A stretch of DNA of 64,000 nt, taken from the NCBI GenBank assembly GCA_037951165.1, contig JBBDHG010000186.1, positions 453,501 to 517,500 of the forward strand, in the 5' to 3' direction. The DNA is from Lophius americanus (lineage: Eukaryota; Chordata; Actinopteri; Lophiiformes; Lophiidae). Positions 1 to 11,244 of the stretch are shown here, one piece after another. A program made the position numbers and the translations under genes. A model generated the notes under the pieces. That model did not search any database. It was given only the letters and a program-made list of their open reading frames with translations, and had not been told where the DNA came from. Positions within the stretch are counted from its first letter, which is position 1; each line of letters starts with the position of its first letter.

Positions 1-752
1 ATTGCTGATGGCTGGAAAGAACCCTCTCCAGAAATGATTTGATGCATAAAGACAAATGGGTTTACACAGAGGCTCTGCAGCTCTGTGAAATATTTTCGAT
101 ATGTTCTCCCAGGCAGTGCTTAAATGATGCAACATAAAACTTTCATGGTACTGGAAAGCAGTTTCCCCAGAAGTGTTTTGACGTCTCATGCCAAATGGTT
201 CTTCTTGGACAGTTTGTGGTACAGTCAAATCCTTGTTGAAAAAACACTTTGAATAAACCTGTCATTGTGCTTTATGGAACCCAGAGAGATTATCCAAAGC
301 ACCACGCTGTTATGATATATGTCAGACCCTTCAAAATGCTGCTTAGAACATTTCAGAGATGTCATCTTTGACAACATGCTTACAGTGTTTCCCAAGGGAT
401 TTGGAGAAACTGTGGGGGATGGACCCCGGACCTTCTAAAGGGGGTCCGGGCACAGGCCTCCCCAGAAGAACATTTTTTACCCTTTAAAGTTAAATGCATT
501 AATCTGGTGTTCTTGAGAAAATTAAGAGGCTAAAGCTGTTATGTATTTATTGCTCTGTAAAAAATGTTTTGCTCTAGTAAACTATTGAATCTAATCATAA
601 ACATATTGGTGGTATTGACAAGAATAGTGACGTAACAAAAAGTCACTCAATGCAACAAAGTAGGGTAAACATTTGAGACGTCAAACTAAATGATGCAAAG
701 GTAAAAAAAAAAATATATAAAATACACTTGATACTCCTGGAAAGCGCCCAGA
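1..752. other. Non-coding stretch, no gene recognised
   Basis: No convincing coding sequence or RNA gene is visible. Short phrases such as 'ggaaagaacc', 'ttcatggtactgg' and 'ggaacccagagag' recur in loose form and resemble the degenerate modules at 2286-2660, so part of this stretch may be an old repeat. By position it would lie upstream of, or in intron 1 of, the AHR-like gene whose exon is at 13.8 kb. Confidence 0.4.
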
Positions 753-900
753 TATTATTATAATAATAATAATACTACATTTTATTTATAACGCACTTTG
801 CATTTGGATCAAATCTCAAAGTGCTACAAGGTAAAAGCAGATAGAAACATCAATTAAAAAATATAATAATGACAATAATATAAGAAAAAAAGAAAAATTA
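753..900 (+). repeat. TAA microsatellite plus fish 'TTTATTTATA...AAGTGCT' repeat tail
   Basis: A short (TAA)n run is followed at about 775-835 by a 'tttatttataacgcacttt' block and then 'tctcaaagtgctacaaggta'. The pairing of a 'tttatttata' box with a downstream 'caaagtgct' box is the hallmark of a very common teleost interspersed repeat. Similar blocks occur at 9821-9895 and 32943-33030. Family name not assigned. Confidence 0.55.
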
Positions 901-1868
901 GGGTTGCAGAATTAAATAATAAACCTATCTTTGACTGATATGTCAAAGATTAAGTGCGATATTATTTGTGATATGAGATGGTATTTTTACATTGTTATTC
1001 TCGTTTTCGTTAAAAACATATTAGAAGGATGATGGTTTGATATTTGCAGGCATCTGTACCATAAATATTTCTTAAGTCTGTAAAAAATAATGTGTAGGCT
1101 AAAAACTAAGTGGGAAAGTAAGAAATGATGGACTCAAAAGCGCTGGAGAACATTGCAGATTCTTTGGATAAAACCAACAACAACAATTCTCATTTTTTAT
1201 TATACCTGTTGACGGTTATTATTGCAATTCAAGCAATAAAAAGGGGAACAATTTATCGTTCATTCAATAGATCTGGCGTATTTTCTGTTTTGTATATTAT
1301 TGCTCCTGGACAAGTGATTTCATTTTTTTTTAAAAAAGGAAAAAAGGAGAGCACGCAATATCTCTTACTGGATTCATCGGCAGAATAATCGATAGAATAC
1401 TCGACTACTAAAATAATCCCTGAGAGAACCCACGCAGACAAATTAATTGCGTAACGTTTCACGATGAACCAACTTTCCCCTCGGAATGCTGTAAATAATT
1501 TAACTGAAGCGACAGTCATAGCGAGGAGACGCTGACCTCATTAGCTAATCTTAACATTAACTAACTTAGCTAATGTTAGTTTTCGATGATAGCTTCTTGT
1601 TTTTACTGTCCTATATTGATAATGACAAGATTATGTCTGGCAGTTGGTTGATGGGAGACTGGACAGCGTAGTTGAAATTTAAAAAAATATTTCTTTCATT
1701 TTGAGACTGTGGTTGGACAAATTAAACTTTGCTGCCACAGTTTCATTAATCAGTGGGAGACACAACTTATCTTACTTCATCATGCTGAAGGCCCATAATC
1801 AGGTTTCTGTCTAGTTTATGCAGTTTTATTTTGCCCCATGTTAGATTTTAATATAAACCTTGATGTAT
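901..1868. other. Non-coding stretch, no gene recognised
   Basis: AT-rich. The two overlapping frames of 87-88 codons around 1125-1519 lie on opposite strands and show no recognisable domain, so I read them as chance. Around 1540-1580 there are several 'gctaatgttagt' / 'aactaacttagc' motifs of the kind often seen near fish MITEs, but I could not define element ends. Confidence 0.4.
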
Positions 1869-1927
1869 GTCGCAGCCAAAGGTTGTAGCGTATAGCTCCT
1901 CCTAGTGGACGTAGGCGGTACATTTTT
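1869..1927 (+). repeat. Dispersed repeat, copy 1 (CTAGTGGAC family)
   Basis: The block reads 'gtcgcagccaaaggttgtag' followed by a 'cctagtggacgtaggcggta' segment. The same order of motifs is found at 11991-12170 (copy 2) and 52918-53065 (copy 3), including the nearly invariant 'CTAGTGGAC' core. This copy is the shortest; the downstream 'ccacattttgg...ttctgtc' half seen in copies 2 and 3 is not obvious here. It is an interspersed element of unknown class. Confidence 0.65.
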
Positions 1928-2285
1928 CCTGCAACTCAGACCAGAGTCCAGAGTTCTTCATGAACTTTGTGGTATTTCCGTCAGTTTGTAAAAGTTATTA
2001 AAGAGTTTATTAGTAGATTCACTGAATGTTTTGTTTCATAGTGTTACTTTAATGAAATGATGTCGTAGCCTTTTTTTTATTTAATAAAATTCAGACTTGG
2101 ATAGAAATATTGGACATTTTCGGACACGGAAAATATATATATTTTTTTTGTATTACCTCTCCAACACGCCAAGGTTATGCAAATACGACTGATAGTTGTG
2201 GGACTATCTTAAGTTTATTTTAGGTTTATAATTAAGCCAAAGCTTAACTCGCTAACGCTAAAGGTTTTGCGTTAATTCATTCATG
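1928..2285. other. Non-coding stretch, no gene recognised
   Basis: AT-rich DNA with a small 'atatatat' plus poly-T tract near 2132-2150. Nothing codes here that I can support. Confidence 0.4.
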
Positions 2286-2660
2286 CGCTGCAAAGAAAAC
2301 ACCATGCTGAAACTTCATCTCCTGGACCTCACATGGTGCTCTAAGGAACCTTCTACGGAAATAATCATCCACGGTGTTCTCTCTGCAAAGAAACTAGTGA
2401 TGTTTTCAAAAGCATCGCGCTGAAATGTCTTTCCTGGAGCCTTCAAGGTGCCTCAAAGAAACTATCTTAATCATCATGCAAGAAGTTTCTTATTGGACCC
2501 TTCAGAGTTGTAGATATTTCCTCTGAACTATGCTGTCACGGAGTTGTAAAGAACCTTCTGGAGAAACTATCTGTAGCTCTGTGCTAGAAGTATCCCGTTG
2601 ACTCTTTGTGGGCAACAACTTTGCTCTGGAAAGGTTTTTCCAGAGCAAAGAAGAGTCTTT
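2286..2660 (+). repeat. Degenerate module repeat (AAAGAAAC / CCTTCA)
   Basis: Starting points at about 2346, 2388, 2455 and 2549 share a pattern: 'aaagaaact' or 'gaaccttct', then an 'atcat(c)' or 'gcat' block, then 'tttcctggagccttca' or 'attggacccttca' type text. Spacing is 40-95 bp and the modules are strongly diverged. I read this as an old tandem or transposon-derived repeat. The alternative is chance low complexity. Confidence 0.35.
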
Positions 2661-2871
2661 TCTGGAACTCTGAGCCACCCTCTCCTCCTCACTGTGATTT
2701 TACCAGTTTGTGATTTTTAGACTTTAATAAGCCAGGCGGGAGTGTTAACTACTCCATACAGAACCACAGGCCCATGCAGAGAACCACAGCAGAACCCTGC
2801 CAGAACCGTGGTTTCAGTGTGTGTGTGGTACTACCTGCATTAATCATAATCAGGACATGGAGAGCGAGCGC

Positions 2872-2881
2872 TCTCACGCAA
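2872..2881 (-). promoter_or_regulatory. Full-consensus xenobiotic response element (XRE/DRE) match, site 1
   Basis: Read on the minus strand the decamer is TTGCGTGAGA. It fits the full AHR-ARNT consensus (T/G)NGCGTG(A/C)(G/C)A at every position. It sits about 11 kb upstream of the AHR exon and 190 bp from a second perfect match. A decamer match alone is weak evidence of function; occupancy is inference. Confidence 0.35.
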
Positions 2882-2890
2882 TGTTTCCAC

Positions 2891-2918
2891 GAGGGAGGAG
2901 GGAGGGAGGGAGGGAGGA
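2891..2918 (+). repeat. (GGGA)n purine microsatellite
   Basis: Six to seven 'ggga' units on the plus strand between the two XRE matches. All-purine on one strand. Confidence 0.8.
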
Positions 2919-3070
2919 TGGCGTAATCTGAGACTTGCTCTGTTTTTTTTTCTCCTCCTTCTCCGACTGCCACAACATACTTTTTTCCTGTCTTTCCTTC
3001 TGTCTCTGTGTTTTTTTGGGGGGGGGTTGTTTCTCTCCTCCCTCCCTCAACACAAATTAACATAGTTCTG

Positions 3071-3080
3071 TGTCACGCAA
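3071..3080 (-). promoter_or_regulatory. Full-consensus XRE/DRE match, site 2
   Basis: Read on the minus strand the decamer is TTGCGTGACA, again matching (T/G)NGCGTG(A/C)(G/C)A throughout. It has the same orientation as site 1. Known AHR target genes often carry clustered XREs; whether this pair belongs to the AHR-like gene's own promoter or intron cannot be told without exon 1. Confidence 0.35.
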
Positions 3081-4875
3081 GCGCTTACATAAGTCTGCCA
3101 TGTTCTCCCATTTTGGTTTTTAAGGAAGTTGTGAGTTTGTCTTTATTTTCCTCTTCTTTACTCTGGAAGTGGAGTTGATGGAGTTATGAATGTTCCGTGT
3201 GTGGGGAGAAGTCACAGACGAGTCTCATTACTTCCCTCAGGCAGTCTACTTTCACTCTACTACTGTACAACTCCATCATTTATGATTTCTCGGGCTGCTG
3301 GTTATACTTGTCTTAGTAAGAATTTAACTACAAACTACTTCAGTTAGCTCTTATTATAATTAGTTTGGTTATTTATGTTTATTTAATTCCATTTTTTACG
3401 GACACACTCCTTGTACGTAAAAAAGTTTAAAGTTTGCCGCTCTTTTGGTTTTTTCCAGCTGCTATCGTCTTTATCAAATTGCCCCAAACAAAATACAAAA
3501 AAGAAAAAAGAAAAAAAGGCACACAACTCCTGTTTGGATTTTTATCGTCTCTGATTCTGGTTTAACAAAAACAGGCGAGCTACGAGTGTTTGTAATGATA
3601 GATTATCAAAACCATGATGGTAAGAAAAGATGGCCCAGGACATCACCCATCCACAACACTACCTCACCCAAATGCCTTCTGGGTGCGGGAACAGGGCACT
3701 GAGGTGCAGAAGGGCTCGCCTGATGCCCGCGGTCAACAACGCCGTCAATAGTAAGCGGCGGTGAACAGATCCATGTGTGGACTGTTGTCCGTTAGTTGTT
3801 GTCATTATCGTTTTGTCAGATCTCTGTCATTGTGTGCCGGTGTGTAACATGTGGCTTTGTATTGACTTCGAATGTGTTCATGATGCGCAAAAAGTTCACA
3901 TCGCATTCTGTGTGAACGCAGAATAAGAGTTGGTTCAAGTGTGTGTCGATTGTATGTTCCTGTTGGAGTTGGCAGTTAAATGAAACAAAAGCAAGTATAT
4001 TTTCTGCATCATGTATGCAGAAAAATATACAATTTATCTAGGATAACTTTAAATCTGAGTGAAATACACAGTCTCCAAAAATGGATTTGTATTATTTCTA
4101 CAGGAGTGTTATCACTGTATCTTCCCCACAGGAGCAACAACAACACCCCCCCAACCCCACCTCCACCCTCCCAAGCTAAGGAAAAATGTGTCAGGACAGG
4201 GTTAATAAATGTCGCAGAGCTCTGACTAAAGATGTGGTGAAAACGCTTCACCCTAACAGCGCTGTAAAACTCTGTGGTTCAGCTACAATACTGAGTGAAA
4301 TAGAAAAATGGCACATATGCTTCCAGTGAAGTCTCTTTCCCCACCAAATAAAGTACCCCTATCCTAAAAAGAATGGACTCAGATTTGACTAATTAGTTCC
4401 AAACGAGATTCAGAATTTGGATTAATTGAAATAAAGTTGAAGCCCATTCCTAGATGAGCTCAGGCCTCTGAAAAAATGTTACTGCAGAAAGTTGAAACGG
4501 GTTTACCTGATATAAGTTTGTGATGCGTCAAGTCTAGGACTGATTTCTACTTGTTGGTGTGGTTGTATAGTAGACTAGTTGGGCCACATAATCTGTAGGG
4601 TGAGGAAACCTCCACTGGTTGATGTGATTGATCTAGAGCGAGCCTCTAGGCCTTCACATCTCTTGACCAGGGAATCAACAGTAGCTGACTTCAGATGGAA
4701 ATTAGCTTGGAAGCAAGGTAGCTGGTTATCATCTTTGTTAGTCGACCGCTCCAGGTCTAAAATAGTTCCGGTATAAAAGACCTGACGCAATATTCCCTTA
4801 CAATGGCGTCAAATTCAATGCAACATTCCTTTTCCATAGTTTCCGATATGATCGATTCACTACCCAGAATTCAGA
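3081..4875. other. Non-coding stretch, no gene recognised
   Basis: I looked here for an AHR first exon (a short ATG segment rich in Lys/Arg ending in a split codon) and did not find one. About 3620-3770 is slightly GC-richer ('gcccgcggtc', 'agcggcggtg') but gives no recognised protein. The complementary frames at 4575-4790 have no recognised domain. Confidence 0.35.
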
Positions 4876-5100
4876 ATGAGGTCAAGTATAGAAGTGGTTG
4901 AAATGAGCTTCCTTCCTAGGGGGACTGGACTCAGCCTTAATGCTAAGGTATGGAACATCTGCAGGGAACACCAAATGAAAAAGTTGATGTTGTTTGGGCA
5001 GCTGATCAGGATGATTCGGGGGTTCCTCCGTTTGGAGGTTTTCCAGGCACCTGTAACTAGGAAGAGACGAACAAGTTGGGCCACATCTCGTCCGTCATGA
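4876..5100 (+). mobile_element. LINE (non-LTR retrotransposon) C-terminal fragment
   Basis: The plus-strand frame contains VVEMSFLPRGTGLSL, then LFGQLIRMIRGFLRLEVF, then TRKRR. This follows the order of a very abundant fish LINE polyprotein C-terminus (VVEMSFLRR-GLSL, then a WFGHLVRM-type block, then a GEVF block). About 74 codons remain; a block between GLSL and LFGQ has lost most similarity. There is no reverse transcriptase core here, so this is a 5'-truncated, dead copy. A fragment of the preceding region of the same family begins at about 63.85 kb. Clade not determined. Confidence 0.75.
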
Positions 5101-5931
5101 TCTCAATAATCTGTAGCATAGCTCCGTTAGCTGCCTTTCTGGAGAGATGCTGAAGCGGTTGCTACGGTCTACCTGAGCTGTGTTTAGCAGTCTTGGTTTC
5201 TGTTGGAATGCTCATCATTTTGCAGAGTAAGAATCCATAAAGTCATTCATAATGGTCAGACAACCCCAAAAGATGAAGAGGATGTATGTCTACCAGAACC
5301 AAGCTCTTAAACATTTATAAATTAGGATCTAACCCAGCTTAGATCCTGCATCATTCTCAGGATCCTCTGAGTGCACGTGTTGAAAAGTAAACTAAACTAA
5401 TGGTGAATAAAGAGTATTGTTTGAACCACACCTACGCCTCTGACCTCAGACTGCTGTGTTGTGTTCACATGTGACATCAGATAAATGTGATCTGAAACTG
5501 TCAGAGAAGTTTGGACAAACTACAGCCACATACTAAAGAAGGAAAATATTTTTCCACAGCCGTGTTCTGCTGAGTCAGTGAAATGTGGAAGAGGCATTGT
5601 TTTTATTCAGCGTTGGCCTGCCAATGAACTCCGATGATTTCTGTCGAACGGAGGAGAAACTGGATCACAAATGATCAGATTCTGGTGCTGCTGGTCAGAT
5701 GTTCTTGTGGTTAGACATAAGTAATGCCGATGCGAGTGACGTGCTACGTGCTGCATGCTACGTTAGACGCTGTTTCTGTTATGACAGACACGTGACGGAC
5801 ATCAGTCCCCCTACTTTTACTTCCTACAGGGTTCTGCTGCCCGACCGTTTTGCTTCATGGGTTTATTCCAACGGGAGGAATAACTTCATCCAACAAAACT
5901 ATAAATAAACTAATAAAAGTTGAATAGAAAG
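5101..5931. other. Non-coding stretch, no gene recognised
   Basis: No domain or RNA gene recognised. The 69-codon frame at 5699-5908 has no support beyond being open. Confidence 0.4.
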
Positions 5932-6087
5932 AAAACAAATAAAACGATACTGGAACGGTAAAAATAAGAAAAAATGTTCTTGGAATAAAGTCAGAAAATA
6001 CACATTTATAAAACGAATAAAAGGATACTGGAAAGGTAAAAATAAGAAAAATGTTCTTGGAATAAAGTCAGAAAATACACATTTATA
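5932..6087 (+). repeat. Tandem duplication, two copies of about 78 bp
   Basis: Copy 1 is 5932-6009 and copy 2 is 6010-6087. Both contain 'gatactgga', 'ggtaaaaataagaaaaa' and 'tgttcttggaataaagtc', and both end in 'tacacatttata'. They differ by a few substitutions and one or two A insertions, which suggests a fairly recent local duplication. Confidence 0.9.
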
Positions 6088-6560
6088 AGGCTCCAGCTGT
6101 TTCGATTTAATGTGATTTGATTTAATTATATTAAATAAACCTGATTGAATTGTGCATATCTGACTATTTTCTTAAATGGACTTTAAGACAATAAAGGTGC
6201 AGAGTGTAAACTCTAGGGGTATATCTTTGAATGAATGGAATGTAAGATTAATCCTTATTTTTATTAGTGTGTAGTCTGATGAATCTAAGGATCTTTTTTT
6301 GACCGTTAGCGGGAGGAACTTTCCCCTTTTTAGGTTGAAGTGGCAAAAATCTTTACAAACCAACGAAGAAGAGAACAAAGACAATGAATAAGTTAATGCA
6401 GGATAACCATTTCCAACTGGGCGCCCAAGGGGACCGCCCCACGACGCCGGTGGAGTGAAGAAACATCTTGCGGAATGTTGAACAGATAACTAAGTTGAGG
6501 TCTTTTGCCAGGTTGTGTGGTCGAAGGTCTCTGAGCAGGAAGAATGTTAAGAGCTGTCTT
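6088..6560. other. Non-coding stretch, no gene recognised
   Basis: Two short minus-strand frames overlap here and show no domain. The right part (from about 6420) could belong to the dispersed element that starts to align with 42.5 kb at 6561. Confidence 0.35.
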
Positions 6561-6775
6561 TTCTTAGCGCGCTCTGATGTAGCGTTGTCAAACAAAATGT
6601 GTCATGGTTGTTTTTCTTTTTCCGAGTTGCTAATTTAGTGCATTTCACCGTCCTTGGTGATTACTACCTCCTGATTATGTTCACTGTAATCCAAGGCATT
6701 TTAATTCAACGCTCCTCTTTCACATCCGTCTCACTCATCCCTTAATTTTCAAAAAATCCCACTATTTTACTGCCA
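6561..6775 (+). mobile_element. Dispersed element, copy A (pairs with 42547-42815)
   Basis: Co-linear matches to 42.5 kb: 'tttcttagcgcgctc' against 'tttcttagctcgctc', the shared 'agcgttgtcaaac', 'gttgtttttct', a 'cgctcctct-tcac-tc' segment and a 'gtctcactcatc' segment. Copy B is about 55 bp longer because of internal indels. Low identity suggests an old non-autonomous transposon; I could not define its ends or class. Confidence 0.6.
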
Positions 6776-7689
6776 TATTATTCAAGTTTTGTTCTGTTAA
6801 CCAGTTAGTCTCTTGTTCCTGTGTGGACCGTGAAAAGACCTCGTGTTGACATCTTCAAATAACTTGTTGCCAGACCAAAAAAGACACTCGGTTTACGATG
6901 AAACAAATCACAGAAAATTAAAGAAATGATCTCATTAAAGAGACTTTTTTCGCTGAAGGGATTTTAGGAATAGTAGAAAGACTCCTTTTTGTTGTTAGAT
7001 GATATTGTAGATAATTTAATGCAGATCAAATAAAAAGATAAAGAGATAAATATTTCATTGATCTTTAGGGAAGCAGCCACTCTTATACACAGACCTGCAG
7101 GAGAACAGAATGGAATTAATTTTCCTTTAGTGTAGGAAATGAAGAACTAGAAAGGAAATAAAATCAAATAAGAACGGTTAAAGTAATAAAGACTTTCCCC
7201 CAGTTTTTTTTTTTACAGCAACCAATGTCTGTGGTCAGAAATCCAATGTTTATTGTCATTTCTTAAGGCCTTTCTTTGTGAAATCAAATTTGAAAACCTT
7301 TTAATGCCAAAGCAATCCAATAGTCCTCAAACTCTAAAGAAGTTAGATACGTCAAACAGGATTCCAGCTGAATCAAACAGAAACAGAAACAGACATAGCT
7401 GATCTGGATGCTAGATGATCAAATGTAAACACACGGAGCGTCTGTATAAACTCTCAGCTCCTCTGGGATCAACTTTATTGTCGACTTATTCTCTCTCTCC
7501 ACTCGTGTTTTTTTTTTTTTCCATGGTAGCTCCAGCAGGGAACGGAGGCCAGCTTCGTATTCAGTTTCTTTTGTTCTGCTATGGTATCGGACCCTCCACA
7601 CAGACAAAGTGCCTTTGTGTGAGCGCAGGGGAGTGTTTCTTCACGTCCAGTAGAACCCCACTCATGTTCACATAAACACTTATAGATAT
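6776..7689. other. Non-coding stretch, no gene recognised
   Basis: Contains a poly-T run at about 7508-7520 and an 'aaacagaaacagaaacag' hexamer run at 7375-7392. Nothing coding is supported. Confidence 0.4.
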
Positions 7690-8106
7690 ATACATCTGTA
7701 TGTATGTGTGTATGTATGTGTGTGTGTATGTATGTATGTGTATGTATGTATGTATGTATGTATAAATATAAATGTGTGCATGTATGTATGTATAAATATA
7801 AATGTGTGCATGTATGTATGTATAAATATAAATGTGTGCATGTATGTATGTATAAATATAAATGTGTGCATGTATGTATGTATAAATATAAATGTGTGCA
7901 TGTATGTATATAAATGTATATATGTTTATATATGTATGTATGTTTATATATATATATATAGGTATGTATATATGTATATATGTATATGTATGTATATGTA
8001 TGTGTGTATATATATATATAAATGTATGTATACATGTATATATATGTATGTATGTATGTGTATACAGTATATATCTATATCTACATGATGTATATATTAT
8101 ATATAT
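7690..8106 (+). repeat. Compound TATG/TGTA microsatellite with a 30-bp minisatellite core
   Basis: Runs of 'tatg' and 'tgtg' flank five head-to-tail 30-bp units at 7761-7790, 7791-7820, 7821-7850, 7851-7880 and 7881-7910. Each begins with 'tataaatataaatgtgtgca' followed by 'tgtatgtatg'. The first four units are identical and the fifth differs at its last base, so expansion is recent. The right side decays into 'tatatgta' variants. Several long frames run through the array on both strands only because the unit is a multiple of three. Confidence 0.95.
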
Positions 8107-8124
8107 ATATTTATGTATATGCAG

Positions 8125-8126
<2 letters not shown>

Positions 8127-8181
<55 letters not shown>
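8127..8181 (+). repeat. (CA)n microsatellite
   Basis: About 27 uninterrupted CA units immediately right of the TATG array. Confidence 0.97.
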
Positions 8182-8182
<1 letters not shown>

Positions 8183-8785
8183 CCACGCCCCTTCCAGGAG
8201 AGATGTGGTTGATAAAGCCAGAAGTAACAACACTGGCTGCTCATTGTTCTCCGCAGCGAGTTGTGCCGTAAGGAATGCAGTGATATCCATCTCGCCTGGA
8301 TTTCAAATATGTCCTTATTGGAAGCAGATGTCTTATTTACAGGAGGGGAGGGAAGGAGGGCTCAGTCACGGCCAATGTCCAAATTTTACACATTTATGTA
8401 ACCGTTACAGTTCAGGCTGTCAGCTCGCAACCTTACCCTCAGAGCTGACGGGATTATAGCAGCTGGAAAAGGTCAGCGCAGGCGCAAGAAAATGATCTGA
8501 AGGAGTTTGTAAACTTTTGTGTTGTCCTGCACATTCTTCAGGTAATGTTTGACCTGACTGTTTGTTAAATTTGATCTAAAGTTCCTCACATATTCTTGAT
8601 TCCATGGATGTGAGTTTTTGCTGTTAGTAGATGCATTTCTGAATGTGAATTTTGGCACACGGTTAGACTTCACACCTGTGCCAAGGCACAACGAACACTT
8701 GTCAAAAATGTTTTCTTTAAAGAATTTGCCTGATTTATGTTAATAGGCTATAAGGGAAAAGAGACCACTTTTTGAAATTGCTACG
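8182..8785. other. Non-coding stretch, no gene recognised
   Basis: Unique-looking sequence with mixed composition. A plus-strand frame runs from the microsatellite to 8459 but its non-repeat part has no recognised domain. Confidence 0.4.
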
Positions 8786-9430
8786 TGGATGACAACCAGT
8801 TCTGTCAGCCCTCCAAACCAAAGTCCGCCCTTCCACCAGCTTCCCTCTCCTGAGTGTCTCCTGGAAATTAAAACCTGGTCCTCTCAAAACTTTCTCAAAC
8901 TCAACCGCAGTAAAACGGATGTTCTCCTCGTTGGCTCAAAAACAAATCTGACGGCTTCTCACTTTCTACTTACAATTCCATAGTTTCTCCCTCTCTCCTA
9001 GTCAAGAGTCTGGGTGTCATCTTCGACAGCACATCATCATTCCAGGCACACGTCAATGATATCACTCAGTCTGCAGATTTCCCCCTACCTTAATATAAAC
9101 CTCTCTTTCAAACCCAACTTTCACACACGCCATCCTCGTCAAGGCCATGGTCACCTCACGCATTGATTACTTTAACTTCCACCACCTCTGGTCTTCAGCT
9201 AAAGCCCCTCCTTAAACTTCAGTTGGTCCAGAACTCTTCTGCCGGCATCATTACCAGAACCCGCCCTATAGAACACATCACCCTCGTCCTTCTGCAGCGT
9301 CACTGGCTGCCAGTCAAAAACCGCATCGACTATTGGGTCCTCCTTCTCACCTTCAAGTCTCTCCGTGACCCAGCACCTCCGTATCTGTCCGTCATCCCTA
9401 CACGTCCTAAAACAAAAACATTCTGAGCAG
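8786..9430 (+). mobile_element. Decayed LINE (L2/CR1-like) reverse-transcriptase C-terminal part
   Basis: In order, allowing frame changes, the plus strand encodes CLLEIKTW, NFLKLNRSKTDVLLVGS, then (9001-9085) VKSLGVIFDS-SFQAHVNDI, then MVTSRIDYFNF, KLQLVQNSSAGIITRTR, HITLVLLQRHWLPVKNRIDY and LLTFKSLRDPAPPYLS. This is the standard C-terminal order of fish L2/CR1-type LINE polyproteins (template-binding and thumb region, then the HWLPV block). Frame breaks near 8985 and 9085-9140 and the missing upstream domains show a dead, 5'-truncated copy. Exact clade is inferred, not searched. Confidence 0.85.
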
Positions 9431-9820
9431 GACCCTTCAGAACATCCAGCCGTCAGGCATTTGTGTAAAATTTCTGTTTTCAATAATGCTGCCTCCATAT
9501 GTGAGCTGCAAATATCGCCGATGTCCTCAGAAGCTTCTCAGCCTTGTGTTCAGGACTGTTGGATGCAATTCAGCAATATAGCAGATAATTGTGCTGCAGC
9601 TGGTTTGTCTCTGTTAGTGTTTTGTTTTTCCCCCTCAGAGGGTTATATAGGGTTACTCTCCATCTGTATATACTGTGACACCGTCTATCTACATTTCCCA
9701 AACAGCACACATTTCAGTCACATTCACCCATGCTTTGTAGGGACCTTTAAGGGGCACATCCCATAATTGGTTTCTTCTGTTTGCCTCCCCCCCACCTTTT
9801 TAGGCACATTTGCACAGTTT
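9431..9820. other. Non-coding stretch, possibly LINE 3' tail
   Basis: The first 30-50 bp may still belong to the LINE. The rest shows nothing recognisable; the frame continuing to 9766 has no domain. Confidence 0.35.
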
Positions 9821-9895
9821 AAGTCAAGTCAAAGTTTATTTGTATAACACATTTAGAACAACCATCAAGTGTTGACCAAAGTGCTGAATGGGTTT
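9821..9895 (+). repeat. Fish interspersed repeat tail (AAGTCAAGTC-TTTATTTGTATA)
   Basis: Reads 'aagtcaagtcaaagtttatt', then 'tgtataacacattta', then 'gaccaaagtgctgaa'. This is the common teleost box pair (TTTATTTxTATAxxxCA and CAAAGTGCT), also seen at about 775-835 and 32943-33030. Confidence 0.65.
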
Positions 9896-10048
9896 TTAAA
9901 CCGATTAAGTTAGAACACAAAGAAAAATGTTTAAAATGAGATCTAGTATGTCATGGTGTCAAAGCTTAATTTATCTCAATTCGAGTTAAAGGCCAGTGAG
10001 AAAGGTGCTTCTTTAGCGAGCAAGGGTTTAAAAAGTTGTTGGGTCCTG

Positions 10049-10145
10049 GGCAGCATGGCGGCCCTATGGTTAGTTCTTTTGACTCACAGCAAGGTTGTGG
10101 GTTCGAATCCACCGGGAGACCGAAGCCTTTCTGTGTCATTTGTTA
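10049..10145 (+). mobile_element. tRNA-like SINE relic with intact B box
   Basis: The sequence has a 'ggcagcatggcggcc' head, 'tggttagttcttttgactca', 'cacagcaagg', a perfect polymerase III B box 'ggttcgaatcc' at 10100-10110, and 'gcctttctgtgt'. The order matches a widespread vertebrate/fish tRNA-like repeat ('tggttagc-ctgttgcctcacagcaagaaggt...'). The A-box region is degenerate and there is no acceptor-stem pairing, so this is not a tRNA gene. Confidence 0.65.
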
Positions 10146-11244
10146 AGTCACTACTACCCCTGAAAAATAAAGACCTCTGTTTCTGAGTTCACAACATTGT
10201 CCGTAGGCGGACACAGTCCCGCTTCAGCATCAACGTCCTACTGACTTCTGGATGGGTGCCATTTGGAGGATCTCAATTCCATTAGTTATATACCTAATAT
10301 ATACATTAGATACTGTCAATAGTGGTTTACCGGTCTAATTGTCGGTCCTGTGATGAACTGGGATGACAGGGTTAGCGATGAGAGAAAATGAAATAACAAA
10401 TTATAAACACTTATGGCAGAGGTTTATGGTCCATCTAGATCAGTATCTTTCCCTGGAAACCACTTTTCTTTCTTTATGACATACATTTTTAATTTTCTAA
10501 ATAAACACATAGGTAATTCTAACAAACCGCATAGTCAATGAAACAAATAACAAACTCCCTCCCACCCTTACCCAACACAAAAACAAGAGGTGGTCATCCT
10601 GCGTACATATGGGTCCGCCTGTTAAACTACTGTCAATAATACAACTAAAAACTTTAGTAAATTTAAAATTTAGTAAATAATATAAATTCCAACATATAAA
10701 ATAAAACAGGAAATAGATACAAATGCATAAAATTGACATTCATATGCATAAACCTAACTTTCAAATGCAGATGCTTTTCCCACTTCGCTCAACCATTCCT
10801 GAAAAGGAAGTTCTCAAGACTTCTTCCAATTGCTGAGGAAGATTTGACATCTGATCATGATGGAAGTGTCAGTCGGATACAAATTTACAAGTTTTTGGTT
10901 CCGTCCATCCAGGTAGTTTGTCTAAAGTTGCAGTGATAAGTGCTTGTGTTTGAACTCGCCTTTTATTTTGTTATGATGTTCATAAGAACAACCATTGTTT
11001 ATTTATTGTCTGGAATACTGTTCTGAATGTTAATGACCGAGTCGGAATCATCAGGGATTTATATCCTGTTAAAAACGATTAAAAATACCTGCATGCTCAA
11101 TCTTAACGGATGCTCTGAAGGCAGGTTCTGCTGATCAGTCGTCGGATTTCTTCAGGCCACACATTTGAAAACAGTAATCAGGAGGTCAAAGGGTTGAAGC
11201 GGAGAAAGAATGCAGCTGTGCAGGTGCACACATGCTGAGTCACA

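Noticed and set aside
10049..10145. A tRNA gene
   Set aside because: Only the B box is good. No acceptor-stem complementarity or anticodon arm can be drawn, and the sequence matches a dispersed fish repeat.
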